From the NCBI GenBank assembly GCA_027579435.1, contig JANBPK010001190.1, positions 62,001 through 126,000 of the forward strand: a DNA stretch of 64,000 bases. Reading direction: 5' to 3'. The notes under the pieces are model-generated. The model searched no databases and was not told the origin of the DNA. It was given only the letters and a program-made list of their open reading frames with translations. Shown here piece after piece: positions 31,551 to 44,092 of this stretch (position 1 is the stretch's first letter; each line of letters opens with the position of its first letter). Made by a program: the position numbers and the translations under genes. The DNA comes from Candolleomyces eurysporus (lineage: Eukaryota; Basidiomycota; Agaricomycetes; Agaricales; Psathyrellaceae).

Positions 31551-33018
31551 TTGTCTCGGTCAGCCAATCATTAGCATAAAATCTTGCTGCCATTCTTAGC
31601 CACCCCTCAGATTCTTTCCACTATCATCTGAGGGTGCATTACTATTCTTTATCTTGTTTACAATGATCACTCACTAGTAGATACAGGCTTCACTTGTCAT
31701 CCGCTAGGTACATAATACAGATTCTTTCCACTATCTGAGGCCTTCACTTATTCCGAGGACTCTATCCTCGGGTACTTGTACCCTGCAGGTTCCCAGTGCC
31801 AAGAAAACAGGCTTATAAGAACCAGTGACTTTTATATCATGTGACCATGACCGTAGCTTTATGTTCAAACCCCTCGATGTGCAAATCTTTTCATTGCATT
31901 TCAAACTCTGAAGGTTCATAATGAATTTTATTATATTTATAATTTTAGAGTAAAGAATTACAAGAGCACTTTCCAAGGGCCATGAACCCCCTTGAGTCCT
32001 CGGAATATGCCGCGCAAGTCATCTACTAGACTTGCTGTTCAGTGTCTCAACTTCTCCTTTCAACAGGTAGAGCATGTGGGGCCATCAGAGCTGAGGCATT
32101 TGCTGTGGCAGAGGAAGTGCAAAAGCAAGGAAGACTGCAGGTCCTTTTAAGAAGAGGATGAGTTTGCATGTGGGCAGCNGGGGAAGGGAGGGCAGGAGGC
32201 AAGCAATGTAGTGTGTGTCATATGGGGGCAAAATGGGTAACATGAGTATATTTGCAACAAGAGGGACAGCATGAAGACTCCAGGATGGAGAGGAAGAAGG
32301 CATAGTTAACTTAAAAGGAGTGTGGATCAGAGAGAGGAACCCTGCTAGCAGAAAATGGCTTACCAAATGAAATAGGGTGTCAGGACAAGGGACAGGGGGT
32401 GAGACAGGTTTAAACAGGGGGGTGTCGACAACTGAGCTGGTAGAGGATCAAGAATGCAGGGCAGTAGCAGGTTGACAAGTTTGGTAAAGCAGGGAGGGGT
32501 GTGAAGGGAGACAATGTTGAGATCAAGAACTGTGGCATGATCCACTGTGAGCTATGGGGTGCTCACAATGAATTCCTTGATCTCTTTCTTCTATGTCTCT
32601 ATTTCTTCATTCCCTTATACTCTATATATCCTGGACATTATACATCCTACTCACCTCAGTCTGTTATACCAAGACTGAGGTGAGCCACTTTATTTATATT
32701 TACATGAATTATCAGACTTACAACACCAATAGATGCTATACTTATATATTGCTATACTAGATCTGGATTTCTACGGACAATGGTGGTCGAGAGACAAGAG
32801 ACAGAAGCGGGAGTGGAAACTCCAAGCCGACAGAGGCTGTGCACCTCGGGGTAAGTATCAAGACCCGCTACTGAGAGTAGCGGGCAAGCAGATTCCTCAT
32901 ATATTGACATAATAAGCACAAAATAAGCAGAAGGTATATTTACATGACAACAAACAGCATCTATGGTTTAGAAATTTTTGGTTTGAGCAGACCTCTCCCC
33001 AACACGTCGCCTTCAAAA
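31551..33018. other. Gene-poor stretch with a perfect hairpin
   Basis: About 1.5 kb without supportable coding sequence. A 13-bp perfect inverted repeat with a 9-nt loop lies at 32650-32684. Fragments resembling the TCGGGTACTTGTACCC motif occur near 31762. Otherwise nothing recognised. Confidence 0.45.
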
Positions 33019-34793
33019 TCAATAAAGAACAGCCATCATAGCACTCACAACACCCAATCCCACACCCGTCATCGCAAATAGTGGAAGTGCATTCCACATC
33101 GCAAATTTCCACTGCTTGATCTTAATACCCTTATCCTTCAAAATAGCAATCCACAACAACCCAGCTAAACTTGCAGAGAATGTAAAGCTCACAGCGCCAA
33201 TATTGCTGGCAACAGCAAGCGACACCGCCGCTGCTCGAGCAGTGCTCTCTTCAAAGGCCGAGGCCCGAATGATTTTGGTGAGTAAGATTGTAGCTCCAAT
33301 ATTCGTTCCCGAAATGTTGCATAGGATAACGCCGAATACACCGACGAGCCAGATGACTGGCATCATTTGTCTGTTGGAGGCAATGACGAGCCACCGGGAG
33401 AAGATGTTTATCCACCCTTGGTGTTCTAGGGCTTCGATGAGAATGAATTGGGAGAAGGCGAAGGGAATGAGGCCGAAGGGTAAGCGGGGTAGGGCAGTGA
33501 AGAATGTAGGGAAATGAGCGGCGAGTTCTCTGTACTTCAGGGACAGTCCGGACCGCAGTTTTGGGATGAACTTGGGCGGGGGTGCGGATGCTGGGGATGG
33601 CAGTGGCGACTCGGACCGGGGCATACCATTCAGGATGGTTTTCGTCGAATTTGTTCCAGAGTCGTCGGAATTGGGCTCGGGAAAGAAATCGAGGGTTCCA
33701 TTGGTGTCGTGGTGCTGGAGGGCATTATTGAAGGTGTTTGTGGTGTTATTGCGCTGCATGTCTTCGGACAAGGCACGGCGCATCGCGGTGGCTATGGGAT
33801 CATCAGCGGATTCGGCGCCGGGTTTCTTTTCGTTAAACTTGGGGATCTTGCCCGTCGAATATCTGTAATGGTCCCAGCAAATATCAAAAATGAACTTGCC
33901 ACCAGCGAATGGCAGCACGACCTTCCAGACATCGACATGGAAGAAGCTGAGGACGATAACCACGATGAGACAGATGGCAAGCCATATGCTGCCGAAAATG
34001 GCGCTGACCGGGTCCCGCAGGACCTCCCGGGGATTTAAATGCCCTGAAACTTTTAACTTCCGGGGAACATGTTTTTCGTTTCGGTACTGAAGCATGAGGA
34101 CGAGGTAGCATGCAATGCTGCAGGCAACGAAGGGTAAAATCGTGTATGCCGTGAACGCTGCGTTGTTGATTCGAAAACCTTCGCAGATTACGACATTGGT
34201 TGGGTTGCCAACGAATAAAACCATACTTGCGGTGTTGGCAGCAGCAAATTCGGAAATCAGCCAGGCGTCCGGGTTCAGCCCGGTTGCAGCAGTGTAGTAG
34301 ACTAGGAAGACGGTGCCAGAAAGAATGACCGGATCATTACCGACGATCATACTGATGAGAGTGAGGAGGAGGTAGAAATAGAAGTAGAGCTTGCGTCCGC
34401 TGGAGCCACCTTTGTTGCTGACCCAGAAAGCAGCGGCTTGGAGGATCCCGGTAACATCCAGGGTAATGGCCATGTAAGCGAGAGAAATGAACAAAATGAG
34501 GATGTTATATGGCTTGATGTTGTCTGGGTGAGCGGTTGGTAAGGGGAACCTTCTGGGAGCTATAAATCAAGCGGCATACCTGTTCCAACAATGCCATTTC
34601 GTATTTGGGTGGCCCCTAGACACTGAGATGCCCACAGGATTGCAATGGCCATGATCGGGGCCGTCATCAGGCCAATAGTGACCTTGCGTTTACCAATGAA
34701 AGGAAGGGACACATGGAAGGAGAGTGACTGGATGACGAAGATGGTCGAGAGGAAGAACAAGACGAGCGTTACGATTGCATATCGAGTGATCAT
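33019..34793 (-). CDS. ArsB/citrate-type anion transporter
   Basis: Two exons, 34793-34580 and 34523-33019, 572 aa. The intron splits a codon so that VGTD joins NIKPYNILILFISLAYMA. About eleven to twelve hydrophobic spans are visible. Family hallmarks are NDPVILSGTVFLVYY, ANTASMVLFVGNPTNVVICE and, in the second half, NISGTNIGATILLTKI, the paired NPTN/GTNIG re-entrant motifs of the ion transporter superfamily. A hydrophilic loop of about 120 residues (GKIPKFNEKKPGAESADD to LSLKYRELAAHFP) separates the two halves. Such proteins move arsenite, dicarboxylates or Na+/H+ at the plasma or vacuolar membrane. The substrate cannot be chosen from sequence. There are no arsenic-resistance genes next to it. 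Confidence 0.85.
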
Positions 34794-35287
34794 GTTGAGT
34801 CGTTAATNGGGGGCCGTCCAGGTCTCTAGGATGGCGAAAAAAAACCTGAATGTGGCGCTTTGGACGGGTGAGGAGAGAGATTCTGGAGACCCCCGGGATT
34901 TCTTGGAGNTTTTTTATAGTAGACGGCTTGATGACATGAAAGTCCACACCAGTGACAGTCCTATGCAAATGCTGAGAACACTGTTGACACAGTTACTGCA
35001 AAAATCAAATACCTCTGTGCACCTGTAATGGCCAGCGAACAAGGAGTGGAGGAAGCAGGGTGCAATTCAAAGTCCGGCAATGCTTATTATAGGTCGGGCT
35101 GTGCATGGTCTTCCGCATTCCTGGGGCCCTTGGACAACTAACGTCATGATGAGCGCCTACTAACGACAAAGCTTGGAAAAAGCTTGGAAGGGGTCGTGCT
35201 GTTGTTTTATCCGAGAATTGGCCACACTACATTGTTTCCTCTTCACCACCATCGCAACACTGTGGGCGACCTCAAAACAACACTAGC
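34794..35287. other. Divergent intergenic region
   Basis: About 490 bp between the starts of the transporter (minus) and CorA-like paralog B (plus). Ns at 34808 and 34909. No exon recognised. Confidence 0.5.
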
Positions 35288-37795
35288 ATGCCGCTAGTGG
35301 GCCATCCTTTGCCGGAGGACAGAAACCTCGATCGTATTCGTCCCCCATCCCACCGCCACGCTGCCCCGTCCGCCCCTTGGCCCTGGGTTGACATTCAAGA
35401 CGGTGAGCTCGACTCGTGCCCTTCATGATCCTCCCGGCCTAATGACCACACCGGTCTCCTAACCTCAGCCGTCGACCGAGAGCAGCTTGAATCCCAACTC
35501 CCACCAATCCCTCCACCCTGCAGCCACAAAAATTGTGACAATTGCTGGGCCAAGTACCCTCAGTCCTTGTTTCCGAACTGGACGGAAAGTCAAGTAAAAA
35601 GAAGCAAGATCTTCGAAGCGATACACGATTATCGGAGGGAACCGCAATGCAAGATACACTATGTTGATGTCAACGCCAACGGCAATTTTACGAACTCGGA
35701 CAGTTTCGAAGACACCGACACCCAGAAAACCTGGAATTTCGTGACTGAGCAAAACGTAAATATCCTTCCCTTAGAGCCCCTCTCGTCGTTGCTGTTGATT
35801 GCTGTGGGGCACTTCCCTTACTCAGGTTGGGCACAGCACGGACCCGCGTGGAGGTGGACTCAGGAAATAGAAATAAACGCTAACCGCATCTCTTCCTTCC
35901 AGGCTGAAGATGATACCCGAGTTCGTGCTCTGTTTATTGAAAATATGTCGGGGCCCGTACTGCAAATGCTAGGTGCCAAGTATGTCAACAGCCTTTCCCC
36001 ATACCACCGTGGCGCTTATTCCTCTTATCCAGGTACCACATCGAACCATTTTTCTTCTCTTCTTCCATCAACTGGATCCCATCACGATTTCGGTCCCAAG
36101 TCAGGCAGGGTGAAGGAGACCGTTCGTGCTGTCTTTCCCTCTGTCAATTTCAATTCTCTTACAGCCTCTTGTCATAGATGTGACGTTAAGTCTCATTTTT
36201 CTGCGGTCGATGCCCAGCAATGCTACGGCCATTCGACTCAGTGCACGGTCTCCGTACTCAGAGAGGTCCGCCCTGACCATGACGAACGACAAACAGTCTA
36301 CCCTCAGTATGTATTCAGTTTACCATTTTGAATATTCGGTGGACAGATTGGTATCGGTTTACCTTCTAGCACACCAAATGATCGACACCCAAGCACCTCT
36401 GGAATTAAAATCAAGTATGCTGTCTAACTTATCCATAGACGGTTCTTTCATTGAATCTATTTGGGGCAGGTGGTCGAATGCTTGTTCTCGATCTTTTATC
36501 GGTTCATGCAGTTCGAAAGAAGTCTGGCAGCGTCATTATTTCGTATCATTCAAACTTGGATATACCAACAACAACTGCTCCGTTCCTCCATGAGCGGATA
36601 CGGTTTGCAGGTACGTCTTGCCGCTGACGCGACCATCCCCATGATATCGTTTAACGATATTAATTGATCCAGGCCAATCTGTTTACTGGCAAAACATCTT
36701 CCAACGGTCCAAAGATCCCACATTCGTACTCCTTATGTACATATGGCATGCGTTGTACGCATGGGACGAGGCCTTGGAGAATCTTTATACACACATATGT
36801 CATCTGGTTTGTCACGCTCCCAACACGCTTTTAATTAAGTCTAACCCAATCAATCACTTGCCCCCTCCCCTCGCAGGAAACGCAAGTGATTACCACTTCC
36901 GAAATGAACCTCACCCAGGAACTCCATATCATCCGAGCGCACCACTTGCACTACTCGTCATTGCTGGAGGATTTCAGGAAGACGGTGGAGTTTATCAGAG
37001 ATACAGAGAACCCGGCATTGGCGGACTTGTCGGAGGAGGAAAGGGACTGGAGTCTCACGATTATGAAAAGGGAGACTTCTAATCTGTTTGGGGAAATCTT
37101 GAGGTTGGAGAAGAGCCGGAGGATGCAAGATCGTAGGTTAAGGAATGTTATGAATTTGGTATGTGCCGCTCTCTTTGACTTTGATTGATTGGTTGGGTTC
37201 GTAGTTTGCATGCGTAAAAGCTGACTTTTTGATGTCCCGACAGGTTTTTAGCAGTGTGAACATTGATGATAGTAAGAGGATGCATAAGATGACTGAGGCT
37301 GCGGTTAGGGATAGTGCTGCGGTATGGTCACTGTGCCCCCTTCATTCCATCACCCTGCCCGTTCTAATTCTTCTACCCGACAGATGAAACAGATTGCCTA
37401 CCTTACCATGGTATTCTTGCCAGCATCATTCATCGCAGTAAGTCGAACCTTCTCCCTCCAGCCAAGTCGTTCCTTCATTCCGATTCTTTTAGACCGTATT
37501 TGGGATGAATGTGAGAGAAATCGTTCCGGACTCTCTAGGCACTATCGGGAACTACCTGGCCGCTGCGCTGTCCATGACCCTCGCCACGGCTTGGATTATT
37601 ATCGCCTTCCAGAGCAAACATCACTTCTCGCCAGGTACACCATTGTGGAAACGATTCAACTGGCCCTTCGTCCTCCTCAAACGCCGGTTCTGGCCTGACA
37701 GCAAAATAGATGATAATGAAGAGCCTGCTGATATTAAAATCAAGGAAGAGATCGTGGAGGTTGCTCACACCTCGACGCAGGATGATAAGAAATAG
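35288..37795 (+). CDS. CorA-like Mg2+ transporter-domain protein, paralog B
   Basis: Twelve exons: 35288-35402, 35469-35755, 35903-35979, 36033-36121, 36178-36306, 36370-36414, 36470-36610, 36673-36806, 36877-37158, 37244-37321, 37384-37437, 37493-37795, giving 577 aa. Phase across every junction, plus alignment to paralogs A and C, fixed the acceptors at 36177 and 36469, where a nearer AG would break the frame. Shared parts are CSHKNCDNCW, NMSGPVLQMLGAKYHIEP, FFFSSSINWIPSRF, TTTAPFLHERIRFAGQSVYW and LHIIRAHHLHYSSLLEDF. The C terminus has TM1 (IAYLTMVFLPASFIA), GMN at about 481-483 and TM2 (YLAAALSMTLATAWIIIAF), followed by a charged tail. It has two introns that A and C lack and is clearly more diverged than A and C are from each other. 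Mg2+ or other cation transport is inferred from the family. Confidence 0.88.
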
Positions 37796-38275
37796 AAGGA
37801 TGTATGAGGTCGAGGGATTTTTGTTACGGTTATGATTTGTCACGCAATTTGCCACGAGGATGGACGATCCACACAGCACAGCTGCTGAGCACAGCCTAGG
37901 ACCGCCTTCCACCATCCGCTACGATACCTTACGACACATACATAGCTACATTTCGAGTCTCCCCTGCATCACTGAAGTACTGACGACACATATTCAGCCT
38001 TGTATCTACTAATGTATGCAAATCTAATGTGCCATTTTCTCCGGACTGGAAGCCCCTGCCGAACTCCGGGGAGCTGACACCGATTGTCAAGCGACTAAAT
38101 TTAGCGAGGGAAGAAGATAGCACACAAAGGGGACGAGCGTCAATCACAGCCTCTTAAACTCTGTTCAATCTTTGACAGCTCTCGTGCCATGCTTTCCCTG
38201 CCCCCGTCACATCTCCTTACCCTGTAGACACCTCTCAGCGCAACCTCTCCCCTTTGCGAGCCCGAAGCTCCTCCA
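37796..38275. other. Intergenic gap between paralogs B and C
   Basis: About 480 bp between two same-direction genes. No exon or repeat recognised. Confidence 0.5.
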
Positions 38276-40768
38276 ATGGAAATGCCTCAGGCCTTCATGG
38301 ACTACCTCAACGTAAACGGCAACGGCAGCCGAGTCTCGGTTCGCAGTCGCGTGTCCTTGACTGCAAAAAGCGGGCAGGACCCAAACCGCATCGCACCACC
38401 GTCGCATAGACATGCAGCGCCCTCAGCGCCATGGCCTTGGGTGGATATTGGAGATGGTAAGGGAGTTGAGTCATCGTCATATTTTGGGGCTTAGGCTCAT
38501 TCTCTGCTCCACTCAACCAACCAACCGACCAATCAACCAACTTTCATGTGTAAGTAGAAGTCGACCAAGCGCAGCTATCCAACGACGCCCCTCCTATCCC
38601 CCCAATCTGCGACCACGGCGTTGACTGTAATCAATGCTGGACTGGATACCCTCAATCACGTTTTCCGAACTGGACGGAGAGACAGGTCAAGAAGAGCAAG
38701 ATATACGACGCGATTTGGGATTACCGCAAAGACTTGGAGTGCACCATTTATAGATGCGACGTGAACCATGACGGGTTTTTCACCAATATCCCAGAGATGT
38801 ATTGTCCGGAGGGGCACCATGAGGAGACATGGAGTAGAATGGTGAAGGAGGGGAACGAGGTGAGTGTTGGTGTCCTTGTGTGGCGCATGGGTCCGGAGCC
38901 TCGTGGTCGACGGCGCCTCTTTCTGAGGGATGGTTCTGCGCCCTCCCTCCATGCTTGTCCCTTCGCTCAACGATGTGCGGTGATGCTAATTTGCACTTCT
39001 ATGGTAGCGACCGGACAATATTCGTGTGAGAGCACTCTTCGTTGAAAACATGTCTGGTCCGGTGCTGCGGATGTTGGGCGCTAGGTCGGTGTTTCCTATC
39101 CACCGGTCCTCGTGGCACAGAAGTTAACGTCCAAATGTCACCCGATTTTAGGTTTAACATTGAGCCGTTCTTCTTCTCGTCCTCAATCAATTGGATTCCA
39201 TCCCGTTTCCAGGAGGAGATCCAACAAGACATTGGAGATCGTTCGTCCATTTTTTCCTTGTGCTTGGAAGTGTGACCAACTATTGACTTTATTCAATTCT
39301 CAGATATAACGCTTACTTTGACGTTTATTAAATCTATGTCCCAGAGCAAGTTTGAAGATCATATGTCTACGTCTGGTACCCCGGGAAGCTCTATTGTATC
39401 AAAAAAGGGAACCTTGCTTGGTTCTCAAAAAATTGACACCCAGGCACCTCTCGTTCTGTATTCCAGTAAGTTGAGCTCGAGGAGGAATGAAGATGATATA
39501 TATATTAACAAGTAATATAGACCAAAAAGTTCTAACCCTCGACCTGCTGTCCATCCACTTGATTCGGAACCTCAAAGGCAGCACAATAATCTCCTACCAT
39601 CCCACGCTCACCCTACCCACCACAACAGCCCCATACCTACATGAAAGAATAAGATTTGCTGGGCAGTCAGTTTATTGGCAGAGCATGTTCCAGCGCTCGC
39701 CGGATCCCACTCTCGTGCTCCTGTGCTTTATATGGCATGCAATGTATGGTTGGGACGAGGCGCTGGAGTCTTTGTATCAACACATCCTATCCTTAGTACG
39801 CTGCATTCCTTTTTTCACAAGTCTGCTGTCTAGACGGCTGACCTTTCTCATTTTAGGAAAACCGTGTCATCAATACAGCTCATATGCCTCTTACCCAGGA
39901 ACTGCACGTAATTCGTGCTCACCACCTCCACTACTCTTCTCTTCTAGACGATTTCATAAAGAATATTAACTTTGTCCAGGGCACACCAACACCGTTTATG
40001 ACTCCAGCCAACTTTGACCAGCAGTTGATAGCTGAAAATGCGAGGCTGTTGGAGAGGGAGTGCAAGAACCTGAAGGACGAAATCGAGCGTCTCAAGTTGA
40101 TGTTGTACCAACAGGAAAGGCGGTTGAAGAATGTAATGAACCTTGTAAGAAATTTATTTGCGTGCTTGGAGAATATACTCACCGTTTTTCCTCTCCCAGG
40201 TCTTCAGCAGTGTGAATATTGATGATAGCAAGCGTATGAGGGAAATGACGGAAGCTGCTGTCCGCGACAGTGCTGGTAAGCGTTCCTTCTCCGGCTTTGC
40301 CCTTCTGAACGCCTCCTAATGCAATGACCTCTCCCAGCCATGAAACAAATCGCGTACCTCACAATGATCTTCCTTCCAGCCAGTTTCGTCGCCGTAAGTC
40401 AACTTTCTCCCTCCCTTTCATCCCTAGTCTGACCGATTGAACTCGTGAATTTGAAGGCTGTATTCGGTATGAACGTCGCCGAAATCAATCCAGGCACTCT
40501 TGGAACCGTCCCCCACTACGTCGCAGTCGCCCTTCCGTTCACAATCTTCACCGCTTGGATCATCATTGCTTTCCAGAGCAAATACATCTTCCAGGGCGAG
40601 GTGTCGTTCTGGTTGCGTCTAACCTGGCCCTTCAAGCTGCTTTATGATCGGTATATCAAGAAACCAGACTCGTCCGACTCTAATGTGAGCGCGGAAGAAG
40701 AGTACAAGTTTGGTGTGGAGGGAAGCCAGGACGATGTGAATATGACTTTGCCGACAGTGACGCGTTGA
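38276..40768 (+). CDS. CorA-like Mg2+ transporter-domain protein, paralog C
   Basis: Ten exons: 38276-38456, 38558-38859, 39008-39084, 39152-39240, 39304-39465, 39521-39795, 39857-40144, 40200-40275, 40338-40393, 40457-40768, giving 605 aa with intact phases. It is nearly identical to paralog A over long stretches, including introns and the 5' flank. The ATG of A corresponds to an internal Met of C at 38297, so either start is possible here. The N-terminal module has CDHGVDCNQCW and CTIYRCDVNHDGFF. The central region has NMSGPVLRMLGARFNIEP. A charged helical region of about 95 residues leads to TM1 (IAYLTMIFLPASFVA), GMN at 506-508 and TM2 (YVAVALPFTIFTAWIIIAF). C has nine residues more than A in exon 5. 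Membrane cation channel function is inferred from the CorA layout. Confidence 0.9.
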
Positions 40769-41456
40769 CGATGTGTGTTCAGGTTCGGGAGGTTAAGGCT
40801 GCTGGCTGCCAGTTGACNTTTCTTTTTTCTTTTTGGACAAAATTCAGTTGGGCTGGAGGACGCTTTTTATATGACCAATCTTATGATATGATCTATTCTC
40901 CGATCTCTTATTTTCCTGGGTCTGCAGTCACGTTCAATTAAAGCTTCTCAATGTTGTTCCTATTAGATGATACTATTACGACTTACGGCTACTGATTCAC
41001 GAATGAGTGTATGTATTATGCAGCTAGCTACGCAAATTCACGTTGTTCACGTTCCTGTTCCCGCTTGCCCAACGCCTTCGTTGATCCCCATTGGTACGCT
41101 TCCATTTATTCAATAAATGAGTATGGTCTGCGTGATAAACGAAGGGACCTGTCGCAAGGCATTCCGATTTCCGACGCCCCGCTCGGACCAGCGCCTTGTC
41201 CTCACCCATCATCATGTACTCACTATAAATTCGCGGTGCTCTTGCAATATCCCCTGTCTTTCACCCTGGTCTGCTCGTGCTTCAGCTTCGAGGATAGGCT
41301 TCTGAGGTACTTCGATAGCTTCACCGAATCCGGGATCCGGTACGTGCAATGAACGATTTGCCGCTGCGTTGGCTTCTCATCCCACACTCACAGAAACCAG
41401 ATTCAAGGTGTTTCTCGAGAAGCGTCATTCCCTGCCAGGCTGCTAGCACTAGCCTA
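40769..41456. other. Intergenic region
   Basis: About 690 bp. It contains the 3' flank of paralog C with an N at 40818 and the upstream region of the MoCF gene. An alternative start of that gene at 41349 lies inside it. Confidence 0.45.
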
Positions 41457-43424
41457 ATGACGCGGTTACTTGCCCGTCTCGATCCCACAGAGCCCCTGCG
41501 AGCTTTGGGCGTTGTAGCTCGGTCGAGCAGCTCTCAGCGCGTGATATCTTCGATAGCACCCTCGCAACTCGGTAAGTCAGAAGGATTTATATCCCGGATG
41601 TCATATTCTTGAGGAACTGACTGGGGCTTCTAGACTTCCTTGGCCCGTCGCGGGTATTATTGAACACGCAGGACTCCGAATTTTCATCTCACCACCATTC
41701 GAACCGCCGTCAGCTACTCTCTCGGCTATACTACCACCAGCAGCGAACTCTTGTCACCCAAGGATCTTCACAACCACACCATATCCACATTGAGGCCACC
41801 TGCAATCGTGTTCAGAGTCGCTCGTTTCACACAACAATGTCGACCAGGTCGTCAACCCCATCATTAGGGGCTTTCGCGCCTTCCACCACCACCAACACCA
41901 CCACCACTTCCTCAACGGACGCTAGCACCAGCTCTGGTGAATCCGTGCGGTCTACACCGAATTTTCCTGTTTCACCAGTTCCGCCAAACCCATTAGGAGA
42001 AGGTCGACATATCAAAACGGCCGCAGCTCTCATTATCGGGTGGGTACATACATACGTCATCCAAGCTCTCTCTAACATCAACCATTGCCTACCTCTGTTC
42101 TCCATTCTGAACGCCTCTGGATACGGACGACGCTGGGACGGTGTTGATAGAGATGAGATCCTCAATGGGAAGACGATGGATTCGAATTCACATGTGTTTG
42201 CGCACTTCTGCTTCCAACACGGGATTGACCTGTGCGTCAGCCCAACTTCGCTTCTTGTTTGGTTTATTTCTGAGAGTTCTAGGGTTTCAGGAAGAGGGTC
42301 GAGGTCATACCGGATGATGAAGGCGAAATGTACGTTGTTCCCCAAGCCTCGAGAACGATAAGCGGTCGACATGCTAACCTCGTTGCGTTCCTATTGCAGA
42401 ATAGAGGCAGCTAGGCGACTAAGCAGCAAGTTCGACCTGGTGATTACAAGTGGAGGTATCGGTCCTACTCACGATGGTGCGTCATTGTGGCAGTCCGGTA
42501 TCTCAACATTCGCTGACGCCCCTGCAGATATCACTTATGCCAGCCTCGCAAAAGCTTTCAACACACCCCTCGTTCACCACCCAGAGACCATTCGAAGGAT
42601 GAAAATAATGAATAAACATAGGAAATGGGCCACACTCCAGAACCAGGAACAGAAAACCGCGACCCTTCGAATGGCCCTTTTTCCAGAGAGCGCTGAAGTC
42701 ATTTTCGTACATCCGGAAATGTGGGTGGTGAGTGTCTGATTTCGTTCTCCGAGCCCAGGACTCTCCAGATGGAGCTCGAAAGTACCTTTTGCTGACTGGT
42801 CTATGTAGCCCGTTGTAAGGCTGAACGGGAACCTCTGCATCTTCCCCGGCGTCCCAGGGCTCTTCCGGGGGATGCTCCATTCCCTCGCAGATTTTATCCC
42901 GCTCCCACCCAAGTCAGAGCGTCCTTCTCGCATTCAGATCTTCACTGAGTATGTTTTATCTCCTTATCATCTCGACCATCCTTTTGTCCATCTCACTCGA
43001 TTTGCGTTTCTTCGCTTGCTATAGCCGCGCCGAATCCCTCATTGCACCTTACCTTACCCGCCTCCAAGAACGTCTCCGTCCACACGGCATACAAGTTGGC
43101 TCCTACCCCGTCCTCTACAAGGGTGTCTTCGTCAGCCTCATCGGTAGAGACCTTGCTCCAACCAACAGCGAATCTCAGGGAGACCGTGTATGCCTCACCG
43201 AGATCGCAAAGGAAGTAGAGCGTGAAATTGCAGGTCGGATCCTGAGCGAGGAAGAAGTTCGGCAGAAGAAGTTGGCGGTGGAAGGTGGTAGTACTTGGAG
43301 GCCTGGATCGCCGACTGGTTCGTTCAAGTTAGAACAGGAGAAGACTGCCGAAGGAACGAAAACTCCCTCTGCTACTTCTTCGGAGAGCGAAAAGGAGAGC
43401 CTTGAGGTGAAGGCTAATCTTTGA
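41457..43424 (+). CDS. MoCF/CinA-type molybdopterin-binding domain protein
   Basis: Eight exons: 41457-41571, 41634-42039, 42151-42231, 42291-42329, 42400-42476, 42528-42727, 42809-42948, 43025-43424, giving 485 aa. The domain begins AAALIIGDEILNGKTMDSNS, continues FQHGIDLKRVEVIPDDEGEI, and has the signature TSGGIGPTHDDITYASLAKAF, rebuilt across introns. The later LCIFPGVPGLFRGML also fits the family. This fold is found in CinA and in the N-terminal half of eukaryotic FAD synthases. No PAPS-reductase-like FAD synthase half is present, so a nucleotide- or pterin-related hydrolase role is more likely than FAD synthesis. The first 125 residues are Arg/Ser/Thr-rich and look like a mitochondrial presequence (RRQLLSRLYY, SRSFHTT). 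The start is uncertain: 41349, 41457 or the Met at 41837. Confidence 0.82.
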
Positions 43425-44092
43425 GCGTTGCTGGATACTTACAGTTTACTATTCTCTTTCTGTTCTCTTTTGGAAGCTTGTTTTGTTTTGACCANTTTTT
43501 TGTGGAATCCTTCCAACATGTGCGCCTCAAGGGTCTCTTACACGAACGAAATTTTTGGCCATGAAGTAGGCAGAGCTAGGTTTTTGAGGAACTGTCAAAG
43601 GAATCGGTCAGTCTGGCAACGCTGAATTGCTGGTCGGGGAATGTTCTCCAAGCCCTCGAGGTCAAGTTTACGGGTGTCCCTGAGTTTCTGTAGTCTCCAG
43701 GGATATTATCGTGGGACAAGGGCCTGCATCGAGAACCGGGAGCTTTCCGCTTGGTGCATGGAACTCGGAGACAACTTGGTAGATAGTGCATCTACTGCTG
43801 ATTTTGATACAACAATTCACATCGCAGTGTGTTCTTATACATATCAGATCTCGACGTCGCCGATTTCTCTTGCGATGTCAGACCGAAGATGGCTTTCGAC
43901 ATCACTCCTGTACCTGGACAACCCGACCTTGAGAGATAGGCAGACTGTCCTCGCCAGTCAAACTTCTCTTTTGAATCTCTAGGCTCCAAAGGTTAGAGCC
44001 GTCCTCACAGGGAAAACAGGATGTACCTTATTTGTGGCTAATTCAATGCCTCCCTCGATATGACGACGGAACTGAACTGCCTGGCTTAGAAC
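43425..44092. other. Intergenic, no gene resolved
   Basis: About 670 bp with an N at 43495 before a T run. Minus-strand open sequence at 43792-43989 may belong to the unresolved region that follows. Confidence 0.35.

Noticed and set aside
36415..36438. A 24-bp intron in paralog B ending at the first AG
   Set aside because: It is too short to splice and breaks the frame. The acceptor at 36467-36469 gives a 55-bp intron and restores homology to paralogs A and C.
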